Below, piece by piece: positions 15,701 to 22,438 of a DNA stretch of 38,195 nt. A program made the translations under genes and the position numbers. The stretch covers positions 1 through 38,195 of the forward strand of contig NZ_QVQH01000034.1 in the NCBI RefSeq assembly GCF_003428645.1, read 5' to 3'. A model generated the notes under the pieces. It saw only the letters and a list, made by a program, of their open reading frames with translations, was not told where the DNA came from and did not search any database. Every line of letters begins with the position of its first letter. The first letter of the stretch is position 1. The stretch comes from Geodermatophilus marinus (GTDB taxonomy: Bacteria > Actinomycetota > Actinomycetes > Mycobacteriales > Geodermatophilaceae).

Positions 15701-17751
15701 ACCGCGGACAGCGCGTCGGTGAACCGCTCGGGCAGCGAGCCCGGGAACGGCAGCTCCGCGGCGGGGGCGGTCAGCCCGAAGTCGTAGACCCAGGCCAGCG
15801 GGGCGCCGATCCGGTCGATCTCGTACGGACGCTCGTCGATGACGTCGACGCCCATGTGCTGCAGCATCGGCAGCACCTCGGAGAGCAGCAGGCGCTCCCC
15901 CACCCGGTAGACCACCAGCCGCGGCTCGGAGTCCGCCGCGCCGGCCGGGCGGCGCAGTGCCAGGCCGACCTCGCCCGGGGCCAGCGCGTCGAGCCGCTCG
16001 AGGTCCTCGACGGCGGTGGTGGCCGGGAAGTCGCCCTGGTAGGAGGCGGGGAAGGCGTCGGCGACGCGGGCCAGGCGGCGCTCGGCGTCCGCGCCGTAGC
16101 GGGCAGCCAGCGCGGCGGCGAGGTCGTCGGTCCAGCTGCGGGCGACCGCGGCGAGCTCGGCCTGCAGCGCCGCCCCGTCGACGTCGGGCAGCGCGGTGCG
16201 CCGGCGCCGGGTCACCGGCGGGCGGACGACGAAGTGCAGCCGGGCCAGCACCGACTCGGTGATCCGGGCGGTGTACTCGATGCTCGTACCGCCCAGCCGC
16301 TCGAGCAGCAGCTGCTGCATCCCGAGGCGGACCTCGGTCGTGTAGCGGTCCCGCGGCAGGTACACCAGCGCCGACCAGAACCGCCCGCCGGGGTCGCGCC
16401 GCAGGAACAGCCGCGTCTGCCGGCGCTCCTGCAGGTGCAGCACCGACAGCGCGACCGGCAGCAGCTCGTCGGTGCCGACCTGGAACAGCTCGTCGCGCGG
16501 GTAGGTCTCCAGGACGTCGAAGAGCTCCTTGCCGGTGTGGCTGTCGGCCGGCACGCCCGACCGCTCGACCACCTCGGCCACCCGGCGGCGCACCACCGGC
16601 ACGTCGCGGACCCCGTGGGCGTAGGCCGCCGTCGGGAACAGCCCGGCCAGCCGGTGCTGCCGGGCCGGGCCGCCGTCGGCAGCCGGGAGGGTGACCGTCA
16701 CCAGGTCCAGCCAGGCCCGCCGGTGCACCGTCGAGCGGACGTCGGCCTTGGTCACCGCGAGCAGCGCCGGGTCCGGCCGGCCGCGGGCCTCGGGCGGTGT
16801 CCTCCCCTCGCCGCTGAAGTCGGTGTCGGAGCGGAGCACCCCGAGCCCGCTGCCGGGCACGGCGCGGGCCGTCGTCCGGCCCCGGCTGGTGACCAGCTCG
16901 GTGTCCCGGGCGCCGAGGAAGACGAAGTTGCCGTCGGTCAGCCAGCGCAGCAGCGCCGCGGCCTCGGCGGGGTCGGCGGCCGGGTCGGCGGCGGGGTCCG
17001 CGCCGGCCTCGCGGTCGGCGGCGGGGTCCAGCTGGCCGGCCAGCTCCAGGGCCCGGGCCCGCATGCGGCCGGCGTCCTCGTCGACCGCGCGCACGTCGGC
17101 CAGCACCGTGCGCAGCCCGGCGACCAGGTCGTCGGCCGCCTCGTCGTCCAGCGGGCCGTCGAGGACGAGGGCCATCCAGGACTCGGCCAGCGCACCCGGG
17201 CCGCAGCCGGCCGGGTCGGCGCTGTCGCAGAAGGCGAGGATCCGGCCGGACACGTCCCGGCGGACCACCACGACGGGGTGCACGACGTGCTGCAGCCCGA
17301 AGCCCTGGCGGACCACCTCGGCGGTGACCGAGTCGACGAGGAACGGCATGTCGTCGGTCACCGAGAGCACCAGCGCCCGGGCACGGGTCCCCTCGCGGGC
17401 GGCCAGCGTGCGGACCGCGACCGTGGCCGAGCCCTGCGGCCGGACCCCGGCCAGCGTCAGGTGCTCCAGGGCCAGCGCGGCCAGGTCGGCCGGGTCCTGG
17501 TCGACCACCTCGGCGGCCGGCTCGCTCCAGTAGTACCGCTGCAGCAGGGCCGGGAGGTCGGCGGGGGCGCACCCCGCGGGCAGCCCGCCCGCCCGGTCCA
17601 CGGCGGCCTCGGCCGCCTCCTGCAGCAGCCGGTGCTTCTCGGCGCGGGCCGCCTCGAAGGCGGCGATGTCGGTGTCGGGCGGCGCGGGGGTACCGCCGTC
17701 GGCGGAGGCCGGACCCGGGGTCGCCGGGGCCGTGCCGGTGGTGCTGGCCAT
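12793..17751 (-). CDS. NAD-specific glutamate dehydrogenase, large (180-kDa class)
   Basis: A 1652-residue enzyme, the usual length for the L_180 class, oxidatively deaminating glutamate to 2-oxoglutarate with NAD (EC 1.4.1.2). The N-terminal ~700 residues form the regulatory ACT-like and helical region. The catalytic core lies at ~780-1250: RFGAVARGGLRWSDRHEDLR, GAKGGFVVRRPP with the substrate-binding Lys region, GIGDMSGDVFGNGM for the dinucleotide fold, and NGGIGTYVKAATESHGDVGD. AIDNSAGVDTSDHEVNIKI is a family hallmark. A long C-terminal helical region follows. ATG 17751 is chosen; the ribosome site is weak. The gene probably stands at the head of its own unit, with the glutaredoxin-like gene after it. 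A catabolic role is expected. Confidence 0.92.
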   Translation of the reverse strand: MASTTGTAPATPGPASADGGTPAPPDTDIAAFEAARAEKHRLLQEAAEAAVDRAGGLPAGCAPADLPALLQRYYWSEPAAEVVDQDPADLAALALEHLTLAGVRPQGSATVAVRTLAAREGTRARALVLSVTDDMPFLVDSVTAEVVRQGFGLQHVVHPVVVVRRDVSGRILAFCDSADPAGCGPGALAESWMALVLDGPLDDEAADDLVAGLRTVLADVRAVDEDAGRMRARALELAGQLDPAADREAGADPAADPAADPAEAAALLRWLTDGNFVFLGARDTELVTSRGRTTARAVPGSGLGVLRSDTDFSGEGRTPPEARGRPDPALLAVTKADVRSTVHRRAWLDLVTVTLPAADGGPARQHRLAGLFPTAAYAHGVRDVPVVRRRVAEVVERSGVPADSHTGKELFDVLETYPRDELFQVGTDELLPVALSVLHLQERRQTRLFLRRDPGGRFWSALVYLPRDRYTTEVRLGMQQLLLERLGGTSIEYTARITESVLARLHFVVRPPVTRRRRTALPDVDGAALQAELAAVARSWTDDLAAALAARYGADAERRLARVADAFPASYQGDFPATTAVEDLERLDALAPGEVGLALRRPAGAADSEPRLVVYRVGERLLLSEVLPMLQHMGVDVIDERPYEIDRIGAPLAWVYDFGLTAPAAELPFPGSLPERFTDALSAVWRGDAEDDGLGALVLLAGLTWRQVSVVRAYVQWLRQAGLPFGQGYVETTLAAHPDVVARLVALFETRFRPGRDAGRAARTEELVASLRESIGAVESLDADRVLTALLAAVTATVRTTYYAGGPLALKLHPATVPDLPEPRPAREVWVSSPRVTGVHLRFGAVARGGLRWSDRHEDLRTEVLGLVKAQMVKNTVIVPTGAKGGFVVRRPPADHSRDAQLAEGQACYRLFIGALLALTDNRVGGRIVPPERVVRHDEDDSYLVVAADKGTATFSDLANEVALERGFWLGDAFASGGSVGYDHKAMGITARGAWESVTRHFRELGIDVQSQDVTVVGIGDMSGDVFGNGMLLSEHIRLVAAFDHRHVFVDPDPDAAASFAERRRLFGLPRSSWADYDPELISAGGGVWPRTAKAIPVSEPMREALRLPADVDAVSPVELVRAVLLAPVDLLFNGGIGTYVKAATESHGDVGDKANDAVRVDGRDLRVRVVGEGGNLGLTQRGRVEYALAGGRVNTDAIDNSAGVDTSDHEVNIKIALDREVEAGELDAEARVELLASMTDDVAAAVLTDNHAQNATLAGEVAHARSLLDAHERFIRALERSGRLTRSVEALPDDRALAERRRDGHALTSPELSVLLAYAKLETGDAVLGSDLPDDPALAHLLVGYFPEAVRERFPAAVTDHPLRREIVATALTNRAVNVAGVTGLFRLAEETGVPLERVVRTHAIARAVVEADRLWDAARALDNRVAAAVQVELRTEATRVAERVTRWLLRLPALATGRAGVGEVTDRFAPAVAAVRRGLPGWLLGAEAAAYAERAAWLQQAGVPGDLAADAAAAALLPAALYLAVVAERTGAPIELAGRVQQCLAERLTLVPLRELVLGLPRDRRWNSMARAALRDDLAGEQAELTAEVLEGRRDDDEPAQEMLARWADGWDATQRRAAAQLVDIAAGERQELAELLVAVRTLRGLRRPV

Positions 17752-17884
17752 GGGACGACGCTAGTGGAAGACCCGGCCTCCTCACCGGAGAAGGACCTCG
17801 TCCCTCTCGTCCCTCGCCCGCTCGGGACGAGCCCCCGGACGCGGCCGGCGGCGAGCCTCGGGACGGTTCCCCCGGCGGCGGTGC

Positions 17885-18262
17885 TCAGACCTTCTCGACG
17901 AGCTGGTCGGCGAACCAGCCGCCGATGGCCAGCAGCAGCCCGCCGACGACCGCCGAGCCGAACCCGTCGACCTGGAGCCGGTCGGTGATCGCCGCGGTGA
18001 GGCCGAGCAGCGCCGCGTTCACCACGAGCAGGAACAACCCCAGGGTGAGGACGACGAACGGCAGCGACAGCAGCCGCAGCACCGGCCCCACGATGGCGTT
18101 GACGACGGCGAAGATCAGCGCGATCCACAGCCAGGTGCCGAACTCACCCAGCGGTCCGTCGGGGTTGGGCAGCACCTCGATGCCGTCGAGCAGGTAGGCG
18201 ACCAGCCAGAAGACGCCGGCCGTGATCAGGACCTTGAGGACGAAGCGCAGCACGGGACCCAC
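17885..18262 (-). CDS. PF04020-type four-helix membrane protein ('phage holin family IV')
   Basis: A 125-residue integral membrane protein with four hydrophobic segments: residues ~8-26 (VLKVLITAGVFWLVAYLL), 45-62, 67-90 (LSLPFVVLTLGLFLLVVNAA) and 102-118. The central NAIVGPVLRLLSLPFVVLTL is typical of PF04020. Despite the Pfam name, these are chromosomal proteins of unknown function and no phage lies nearby. The start is GTG 18262. A TCTAGC-N6-GCTAGA dyad lies 51 nt upstream, shared with the ATPase gene at 20263, suggesting common control. Confidence 0.82.
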   Translation of the reverse strand: MGPVLRFVLKVLITAGVFWLVAYLLDGIEVLPNPDGPLGEFGTWLWIALIFAVVNAIVGPVLRLLSLPFVVLTLGLFLLVVNAALLGLTAAITDRLQVDGFGSAVVGGLLLAIGGWFADQLVEKV

Positions 18263-18312
18263 GCTAGCGGCGGTTGATCACCGGCCGAGCCGTGTCGGAT
18301 GATCTAGCGCTC

Positions 18313-18332
18313 TCTAGCGGTGTTGCTAGACG
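18313..18332. promoter_or_regulatory. TCTAGC-N6-GCTAGA dyad (copy 1)
   Basis: Perfect 6-bp arms TCTAGC (18313-18318) and GCTAGA (18325-18330) with a 6-bp spacer, followed by CG. It lies upstream of the PF04020 membrane-protein gene and overlaps the last codons of the NTF2-fold gene, whose TAG stop is part of the right arm. An identical-arm dyad is at 20233. CTAG is rare in this kind of genome, so the match is notable. Confidence 0.5.
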
Positions 18333-18730
18333 ACCCCAGACGCTCCTCGCGACGGCTCGGCCGACGGGACGGGCGTCTGCGTGTAGAGCCCGAGCCGCCA
18401 CCGGTCCCCCGTGCGGACGTAGCTGCTGCTCATCGCGCCGACGAACTCCGCCTCCCCCGCCCCGCGGGAGGCCCGGCCGGTGTAGACCAGGGCGGCAGCG
18501 CCGGGCCCGAGCGCCACCAGCCGGGGATCCTCGATCGCGTAGGACCGCCAGGTCGGCGAGCCGCGCAGGGCCGCCACGACGGTGGGCCGGTCCATCACCG
18601 ACCCGTCGGCCAGCACGAACAGCGCGTCCTCGGTCATCAGCTCGCCGTAGACGTCGGCCGCCGTGCCGTCGCAGAGGGACTCCCACCCGCGGCGTTCCAG
18701 CTCGAGCAGGAGGTCGAGGAGATCGGTCAC
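18326..18730 (-). CDS. NTF2-fold (SnoaL/DUF4440-like) protein
   Basis: A 134-residue protein beginning TDLLDLLLELERRGWESLCD and continuing through YGELMTEDALFVLADGSVMD, RPTVVAAL, SYAIEDPRLVALGPGAAAL and RTGDRWRLGLYTQTPV. This order of N-terminal helices, 'F...DG....', and a final 'W+L...QTP' strand is typical of DUF4440/SnoaL-like NTF2-fold proteins. They bind small ligands or act as minor enzymes; the substrate is unknown. The start is GTG 18730; the frame is open far to the left, but that part overlaps the membrane-protein gene and is not coding. The ribosome site is weak. Confidence 0.75.
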   Translation of the reverse strand: MTDLLDLLLELERRGWESLCDGTAADVYGELMTEDALFVLADGSVMDRPTVVAALRGSPTWRSYAIEDPRLVALGPGAAALVYTGRASRGAGEAEFVGAMSSSYVRTGDRWRLGLYTQTPVPSAEPSRGASGVV

Positions 18731-18828
18731 CGGCCGAGCGTCGTCAGCGACCCGCCGCCGGTCAACCGGGTCCCGCCGCCGGCCGACCGCGCCGTCCGCC
18801 CGGGACCAGGCACACCCACCGCCCGGGG

Positions 18829-19545
18829 TCAGGTCAGCGGGAAGGCGCCGGCGACCAGGTAGAGGCCGACGAGGAAGGCGGCCCAGGACAGCACCTCGCC
18901 CGACGTGCGCGACAGCCAGGCCTCGAGCCGGGCCAGCACGGGGGTGAGCCGGTCGGCCAGCGCCGTCCGCACGGCCAGCAGCACCAGCGCGGGCAGCACC
19001 ATGACCAGGCAGTACCCGACCAGGACGGCGACGGTGGGGCCGACCCCTGGGTCGGCCGCGGCCAGCAGGGCGACAGCGGCCAGGTAGGGGACCATCGAGG
19101 CCGCCTCGAGCCCCACCGCACCGACCGCGAGGGTGACCACCGCGCCGGGCGGGCCGTCCCCCCGCGCCCGCTCCCGCCACCGGCCGAGCCGGCCGGGGCC
19201 CCGGGACGCCCGCGCCGCGCGCTTGCGCTCCTTGCCCTCCCGGGTCCACGGCTCGACCGTCAGCCCGAGGACGACCAGCACCACCCCGGCGGCCAGCTGC
19301 ACGACCCGGCCGGCGGTGCTGTCGAGCGCGCCGGACAGCGGGTCGAGCAGCTGCGCCCCGACCAGCGTCAGCACCGCGCCCAGCGCCAGGTAGGAGCCGG
19401 CCACCGCCCCGAGGAACAGCAGGACCCGCCCCACCCGCACGCGCCCGGGCGCCAGCATCAACCACAGCGGCAGCACCAGCGTGCCGACGCTGGTGCTGTC
19501 GACGAGCGCGAGTGCGGCCAGCGAGAGCAGCAGCTCGGGTCCCAC
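18829..19545 (-). CDS. GAP/Sap-family membrane protein (LysE-like fold)
   Basis: A 238-residue membrane protein with about six hydrophobic helices. The N-terminus PELLLSLAALALVDSTSVGT matches GAP-family (sulfolipid-addressing, Sap-like) proteins; LGLTVEPWTREGKERKR gives the central cytoplasmic basic loop (~98-130). Mycobacterial relatives are tied to lipid export across the membrane; here the cargo is unknown. It is divergent from a TetR-family gene, and two TetR-type palindromes lie between them, so it is the likely target of that repressor, with cargo or an inducer probably lipid-like. ATG 19545 is the start. Confidence 0.8.
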   Translation of the reverse strand: MGPELLLSLAALALVDSTSVGTLVLPLWLMLAPGRVRVGRVLLFLGAVAGSYLALGAVLTLVGAQLLDPLSGALDSTAGRVVQLAAGVVLVVLGLTVEPWTREGKERKRAARASRGPGRLGRWRERARGDGPPGAVVTLAVGAVGLEAASMVPYLAAVALLAAADPGVGPTVAVLVGYCLVMVLPALVLLAVRTALADRLTPVLARLEAWLSRTSGEVLSWAAFLVGLYLVAGAFPLT

Positions 19546-19563
19546 GGCACCCCCTGACGGTTA

Positions 19564-19579
19564 CAGCACGACTGTGCTG
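19564..19579. promoter_or_regulatory. TetR-type operator palindrome, site 1
   Basis: CAGCACGACTGTGCTG is an inverted repeat (CAGCAC and GTGCTG arms) in the 72-bp gap between the divergent GAP-family and TetR-family genes, closer to the GAP-family gene. Its arms match those of site 2 with the shared core AGCAC...GTGCT. Confidence 0.72.
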
Positions 19580-19591
19580 CAACCAGCAAAG

Positions 19592-19607
19592 TAGCACAAC
19601 TGTGCTA
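19592..19607. promoter_or_regulatory. TetR-type operator palindrome, site 2
   Basis: TAGCACAACTGTGCTA is a perfect 7-bp-arm palindrome 10 nt upstream of the TetR GTG start. Its centre is 28 bp from that of site 1. It overlaps the likely TetR promoter and ribosome-site region, suggesting autorepression. Confidence 0.75.
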
Positions 19608-19617
19608 GAACGGAGCT

Positions 19618-20217
19618 GTGCCGAGGGTGGTCGACGCCGAACAGCGACGCCGGGAGCTCGCCGAGGCCGTGTGGCGGGTCATCCGCCGGGACGGCGTCCC
19701 CGGCGCTTCCGTGCGCGCCGTCGCCCGGGAGGCCGGGACGTCGATGGGAGCGCTCCGACACTGGTTCGCCACCCAGGACGAGCTGCTCCGATTCGCGATG
19801 ACGCTGGTCCTGGAGCGCGCCAGCGCCCGGATCGAGGCGGTGGTCGCCGAAGGGGGCCCGCTGGAGGGCCGGGTCGTGCGGCTGCTCGAGGAGACGCTGC
19901 CGCTGGACGACGAGCGGCGGGCCGAGGCGGAGGTCTGGCTGGCCCTGACCGCGCGCGCCCTGGTCGACCCCGACCTCGCCGAACTGCGGGACCGGTCGGC
20001 GGACGGGCTGCACCTGCTGTGCGGGGCGGTCCTCCGCGCGCTGGCCGAGGACGGTCGGTTGCGCACCGGGCTGGACCCCGCGCTGGAGACCGAGCGGCTG
20101 TACGCCCTCCTCGACGGGCTGGCGGTGCACGCCCTCACCCGGCCGTCGGCCCTGCCGCCCGACCGGGTGCGCTGGGTGCTGGCCGCGCACCTGGACGACC
20201 TGCACCCCCCGGTCTGA
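19618..20217 (+). CDS. TetR-family transcriptional regulator
   Basis: A 199-residue regulator. The N-terminal DNA-binding domain holds RRELAEAVWRVIRRDGVPGA and the helix-turn-helix ASVRAVAREAGTSMGALRHWF followed by ATQDELL (residues ~30-60). The C-terminal ligand domain resembles the BetI-like group (TetR_C_6), with LDGLAVHAL and LAAHLDDL near its end. The start is GTG 19618. The two palindromes just upstream share AGCAC/GTGCT arms and sit between this gene and the GAP-family gene, so it probably represses both. The ligand cannot be told from sequence. Confidence 0.87.
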   Translation: MPRVVDAEQRRRELAEAVWRVIRRDGVPGASVRAVAREAGTSMGALRHWFATQDELLRFAMTLVLERASARIEAVVAEGGPLEGRVVRLLEETLPLDDERRAEAEVWLALTARALVDPDLAELRDRSADGLHLLCGAVLRALAEDGRLRTGLDPALETERLYALLDGLAVHALTRPSALPPDRVRWVLAAHLDDLHPPV

Positions 20218-20232
20218 GAAGTTCTACGACAG

Positions 20233-20252
20233 TCTAGCGATGCGGCTAGACG
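20233..20252. promoter_or_regulatory. TCTAGC-N6-GCTAGA dyad (copy 2)
   Basis: Arms TCTAGC (20233-20238) and GCTAGA (20245-20250) with a 6-bp spacer, followed by CG as in copy 1. It ends 12 nt before the ATPase start, where it could block the promoter or ribosome access. Confidence 0.52.
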
Positions 20253-20262
20253 GGGCCATACG

Positions 20263-21456
20263 GTGCTCGACGTGGACCCCGTCCGGAACCCGTACGCCCC
20301 CGGCGCCGGCCAGCGCCCCCCGGAGCTCGCCGGCCGGGACGCCGAGCTGTCGGCCTTCGACGTCGTGCTGGAGCGCATCGCGCACGGCCGTCCCGAGCGT
20401 TCCCTGGTGCTCACCGGGTTGCGCGGGGTCGGCAAGACCGTGCTGCTCAACCAGCTGCGCTCGGCCGCGATCGGCCGCGGGTGGGGCACCGGGAAGATCG
20501 AGGCACGTCCCGACCAGTCGCTGCGGCGACCGGTGTCCTCGGCGCTGCACATGGCGCTGCGCGAACTGCGGCACCCCGACCAGGAGTCGATGGACGCCGT
20601 CCTCGGGGTGCTCAAGGCCTTCGCGCTCCGCCAGTCCGCGGACGCCAAGGTCCGCGACCGGTGGCAGCCGGGCATCGACGTCCCCGCCTCCGGCGGCCGG
20701 GCCGACTCCGGCGACATGGAGATCGACCTGGTGGAGCTGCTCACCGACGCCGCGGGGCTGGCCGCCGACGTCGGCAAGGGGGTGGCGCTGTTCATCGACG
20801 AGATGCAGGACGTGCAGGCCGACGACGTCTCGGCGATCTGCGCGGCATGCCACGAGCTCTCCCAGCAGGGGGCGCCGCTGATCGTGGTGGGCGCGGGCCT
20901 CCCCCACCTGCCCGCCGTCCTGTCGGCGTCGAAGAGCTACTCCGAGCGGCTCTTCCGGTACGTGCGCATCGACCGGCTCGACCGGGCGGCCGCCGACCGG
21001 GCCCTCCTGGCCCCGGCCGAGCGCGAGGAGGTCACCTTCGAGGCGGCGGCCCTCGACGCGCTCTACGCCGCCGCGGACGGCTACCCGTACTTCGTGCAGG
21101 CCTACGGCAAGGTCACCTGGGACGTCGCGGCGGCCTCCCCCATCACCGCCGACGACGTCCGCGTCGCCGCCCCGGTGGCGGAGGCCGAGCTGGCGGTCGG
21201 CTTCTTCGGGTCCCGCTACGACCGCGCCACCCCGGCCGAGCGCGAGTACATGCACGCGATGGCCGAGCTCGGCGGCCCGGCCGGGTCGGCGGTGCCCACC
21301 TCGGAGGTCGCCGCAGCGCTGGGCCGCAAGCCGGCCTCGCTCTCCCCCGCCCGGGACTCGCTGATCAAGAAGGGCCTGGTCTTCTCCGCCGAGCGCGGGC
21401 AGATCGCCTTCACCGTCCCGCACTTCGGCCGGTACCTGCTCTCCCACCCCGACTGA
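20263..21456 (+). CDS. AAA (Orc1/AAA_16-like) ATPase with C-terminal winged helix
   Basis: A 397-residue P-loop ATPase. Walker A is GLRGVGKT (52-59) and Walker B is ALFIDEMQD (175-183). VVGAGLPHLPAVLSASKSYS suggests sensor 1, and the lid region follows (YAAADGYPYFVQAYGKVTW). The last ~80 residues (PTSEVAAALGRKPASLSPAR, LIKKGLVFSAERGQIAFTVP, FGRYLLSH) form a winged helix of the type in Orc1/Cdc6-like and STAND-type proteins. These are common chromosomal proteins in actinobacteria with unclear function. The start is GTG 20263. The upstream dyad is shared with the PF04020 gene. Confidence 0.82.
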   Translation: MLDVDPVRNPYAPGAGQRPPELAGRDAELSAFDVVLERIAHGRPERSLVLTGLRGVGKTVLLNQLRSAAIGRGWGTGKIEARPDQSLRRPVSSALHMALRELRHPDQESMDAVLGVLKAFALRQSADAKVRDRWQPGIDVPASGGRADSGDMEIDLVELLTDAAGLAADVGKGVALFIDEMQDVQADDVSAICAACHELSQQGAPLIVVGAGLPHLPAVLSASKSYSERLFRYVRIDRLDRAAADRALLAPAEREEVTFEAAALDALYAAADGYPYFVQAYGKVTWDVAAASPITADDVRVAAPVAEAELAVGFFGSRYDRATPAEREYMHAMAELGGPAGSAVPTSEVAAALGRKPASLSPARDSLIKKGLVFSAERGQIAFTVPHFGRYLLSHPD

Positions 21457-21484
21457 CGTGAGACCCGGCGGGCACGCGGCCGCG

Positions 21485-22303
21485 TCACCCCTCCCGGCCG
21501 AGGAGGAAGGCGTTCAGCTCGACGGCGAGCTCGCCGGGCCGCTCCCAGTTGGGGCTGTGCCCAGCACCCTCCTGGACCACGTGGTGGGCCCGGGGCAGCG
21601 CGGCGAGCAGGCGGTCCTGCTGCCCCCGGTCGAACAGCGCGTCGCGGGCCCCCCAGACCACCAGGGTCGGCACGGTGATGCGAGCGAGCTCGGCCCGGTC
21701 GTCGAGGGCGGCCAGGCCCTCCCAGACGTCCCGGTAGACGCGCGCCGGCACCTTCCTGCTCTCCGCCACGAGCCCCTCGAAGAAGTCGGGCGGGACGGGC
21801 AGGTGGAGCGTGGAGGCCTGGAACTCCCGCACGAACGGCAGCGGCACCGGATCGACCAGGTCGGCGAGCTCGGCGCGGACCTCGTCGACGAGCTCGGGCC
21901 CCATCCGGTCGGCCGAACCGATCAGCACCAGCCGCGCGAAGCGGTCGGGTTGCTGCTCGACGGCCCGACGCACGACGAAGCTCCCCATCGAGTGCCCGAC
22001 CAGCGCCGGCCGGTGCAGGCCGGCGGCGTCGCACAGGCCGGTGAGGTCCTCCGCGAGCCCGTCGATCGAGTACCCGGTCGGTGGGTGGTCCGAGTCACCG
22101 AAGCCGCGCTGGTCGTAGGCAAGCACGTGCAGCCGCGGGTCGAGCTCGGGCAGGACCCGGCTCCAGGAGAACCACGAGTCCGGCCACCCGTGGACCAGCA
22201 CCACTGCCGGCCCTGCCGGGTCGCCCTGCTCCACCGCGTGCACTCGCAGGCCGTCGGCGAGGGTGACGGTGCGGTGCCGGAGATGCTGCGCCGTTCCGGT
22301 CAT
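21485..22303 (-). CDS. Alpha/beta-fold hydrolase
   Basis: A 272-residue hydrolase. The oxyanion loop is HGWPDSW (39-45), the nucleophile Ser105 sits in GHSMGS, Asp221 in WGARDALF, and His249 in EGAGHSPNWERP. YDQRGFGDSDHPPTGYSIDG is close to epoxide-hydrolase and haloperoxidase-like enzymes, but the nucleophile is Ser, not Asp, so it is an esterase/peroxidase-type member. ATG 22303 has AAGGAGG just upstream. It is convergent with the ATPase gene (28-nt gap). The substrate is unknown. Confidence 0.85.
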   Translation of the reverse strand: MTGTAQHLRHRTVTLADGLRVHAVEQGDPAGPAVVLVHGWPDSWFSWSRVLPELDPRLHVLAYDQRGFGDSDHPPTGYSIDGLAEDLTGLCDAAGLHRPALVGHSMGSFVVRRAVEQQPDRFARLVLIGSADRMGPELVDEVRAELADLVDPVPLPFVREFQASTLHLPVPPDFFEGLVAESRKVPARVYRDVWEGLAALDDRAELARITVPTLVVWGARDALFDRGQQDRLLAALPRAHHVVQEGAGHSPNWERPGELAVELNAFLLGREG

Positions 22304-22438
22304 GACGCCTCCTTCGGGGTGGCCCCGTCCGGTCCCACGGTAGGAACGGCGGCGGGCCGTCCGGAAGCACGTCGGGCGCGGCCCGGCGAGGTCGTGCGAT
22401 CTCGGCGACGCCCTCCGTCGGCCCGGCAGGGGCGGCGC

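Noticed and set aside
12553..17988. A plus-strand open frame of about 1800 codons over the NAD-GDH region
   Set aside because: The minus strand encodes an unmistakable NAD-GDH; the plus frame has low-complexity sequence and no ribosome site.
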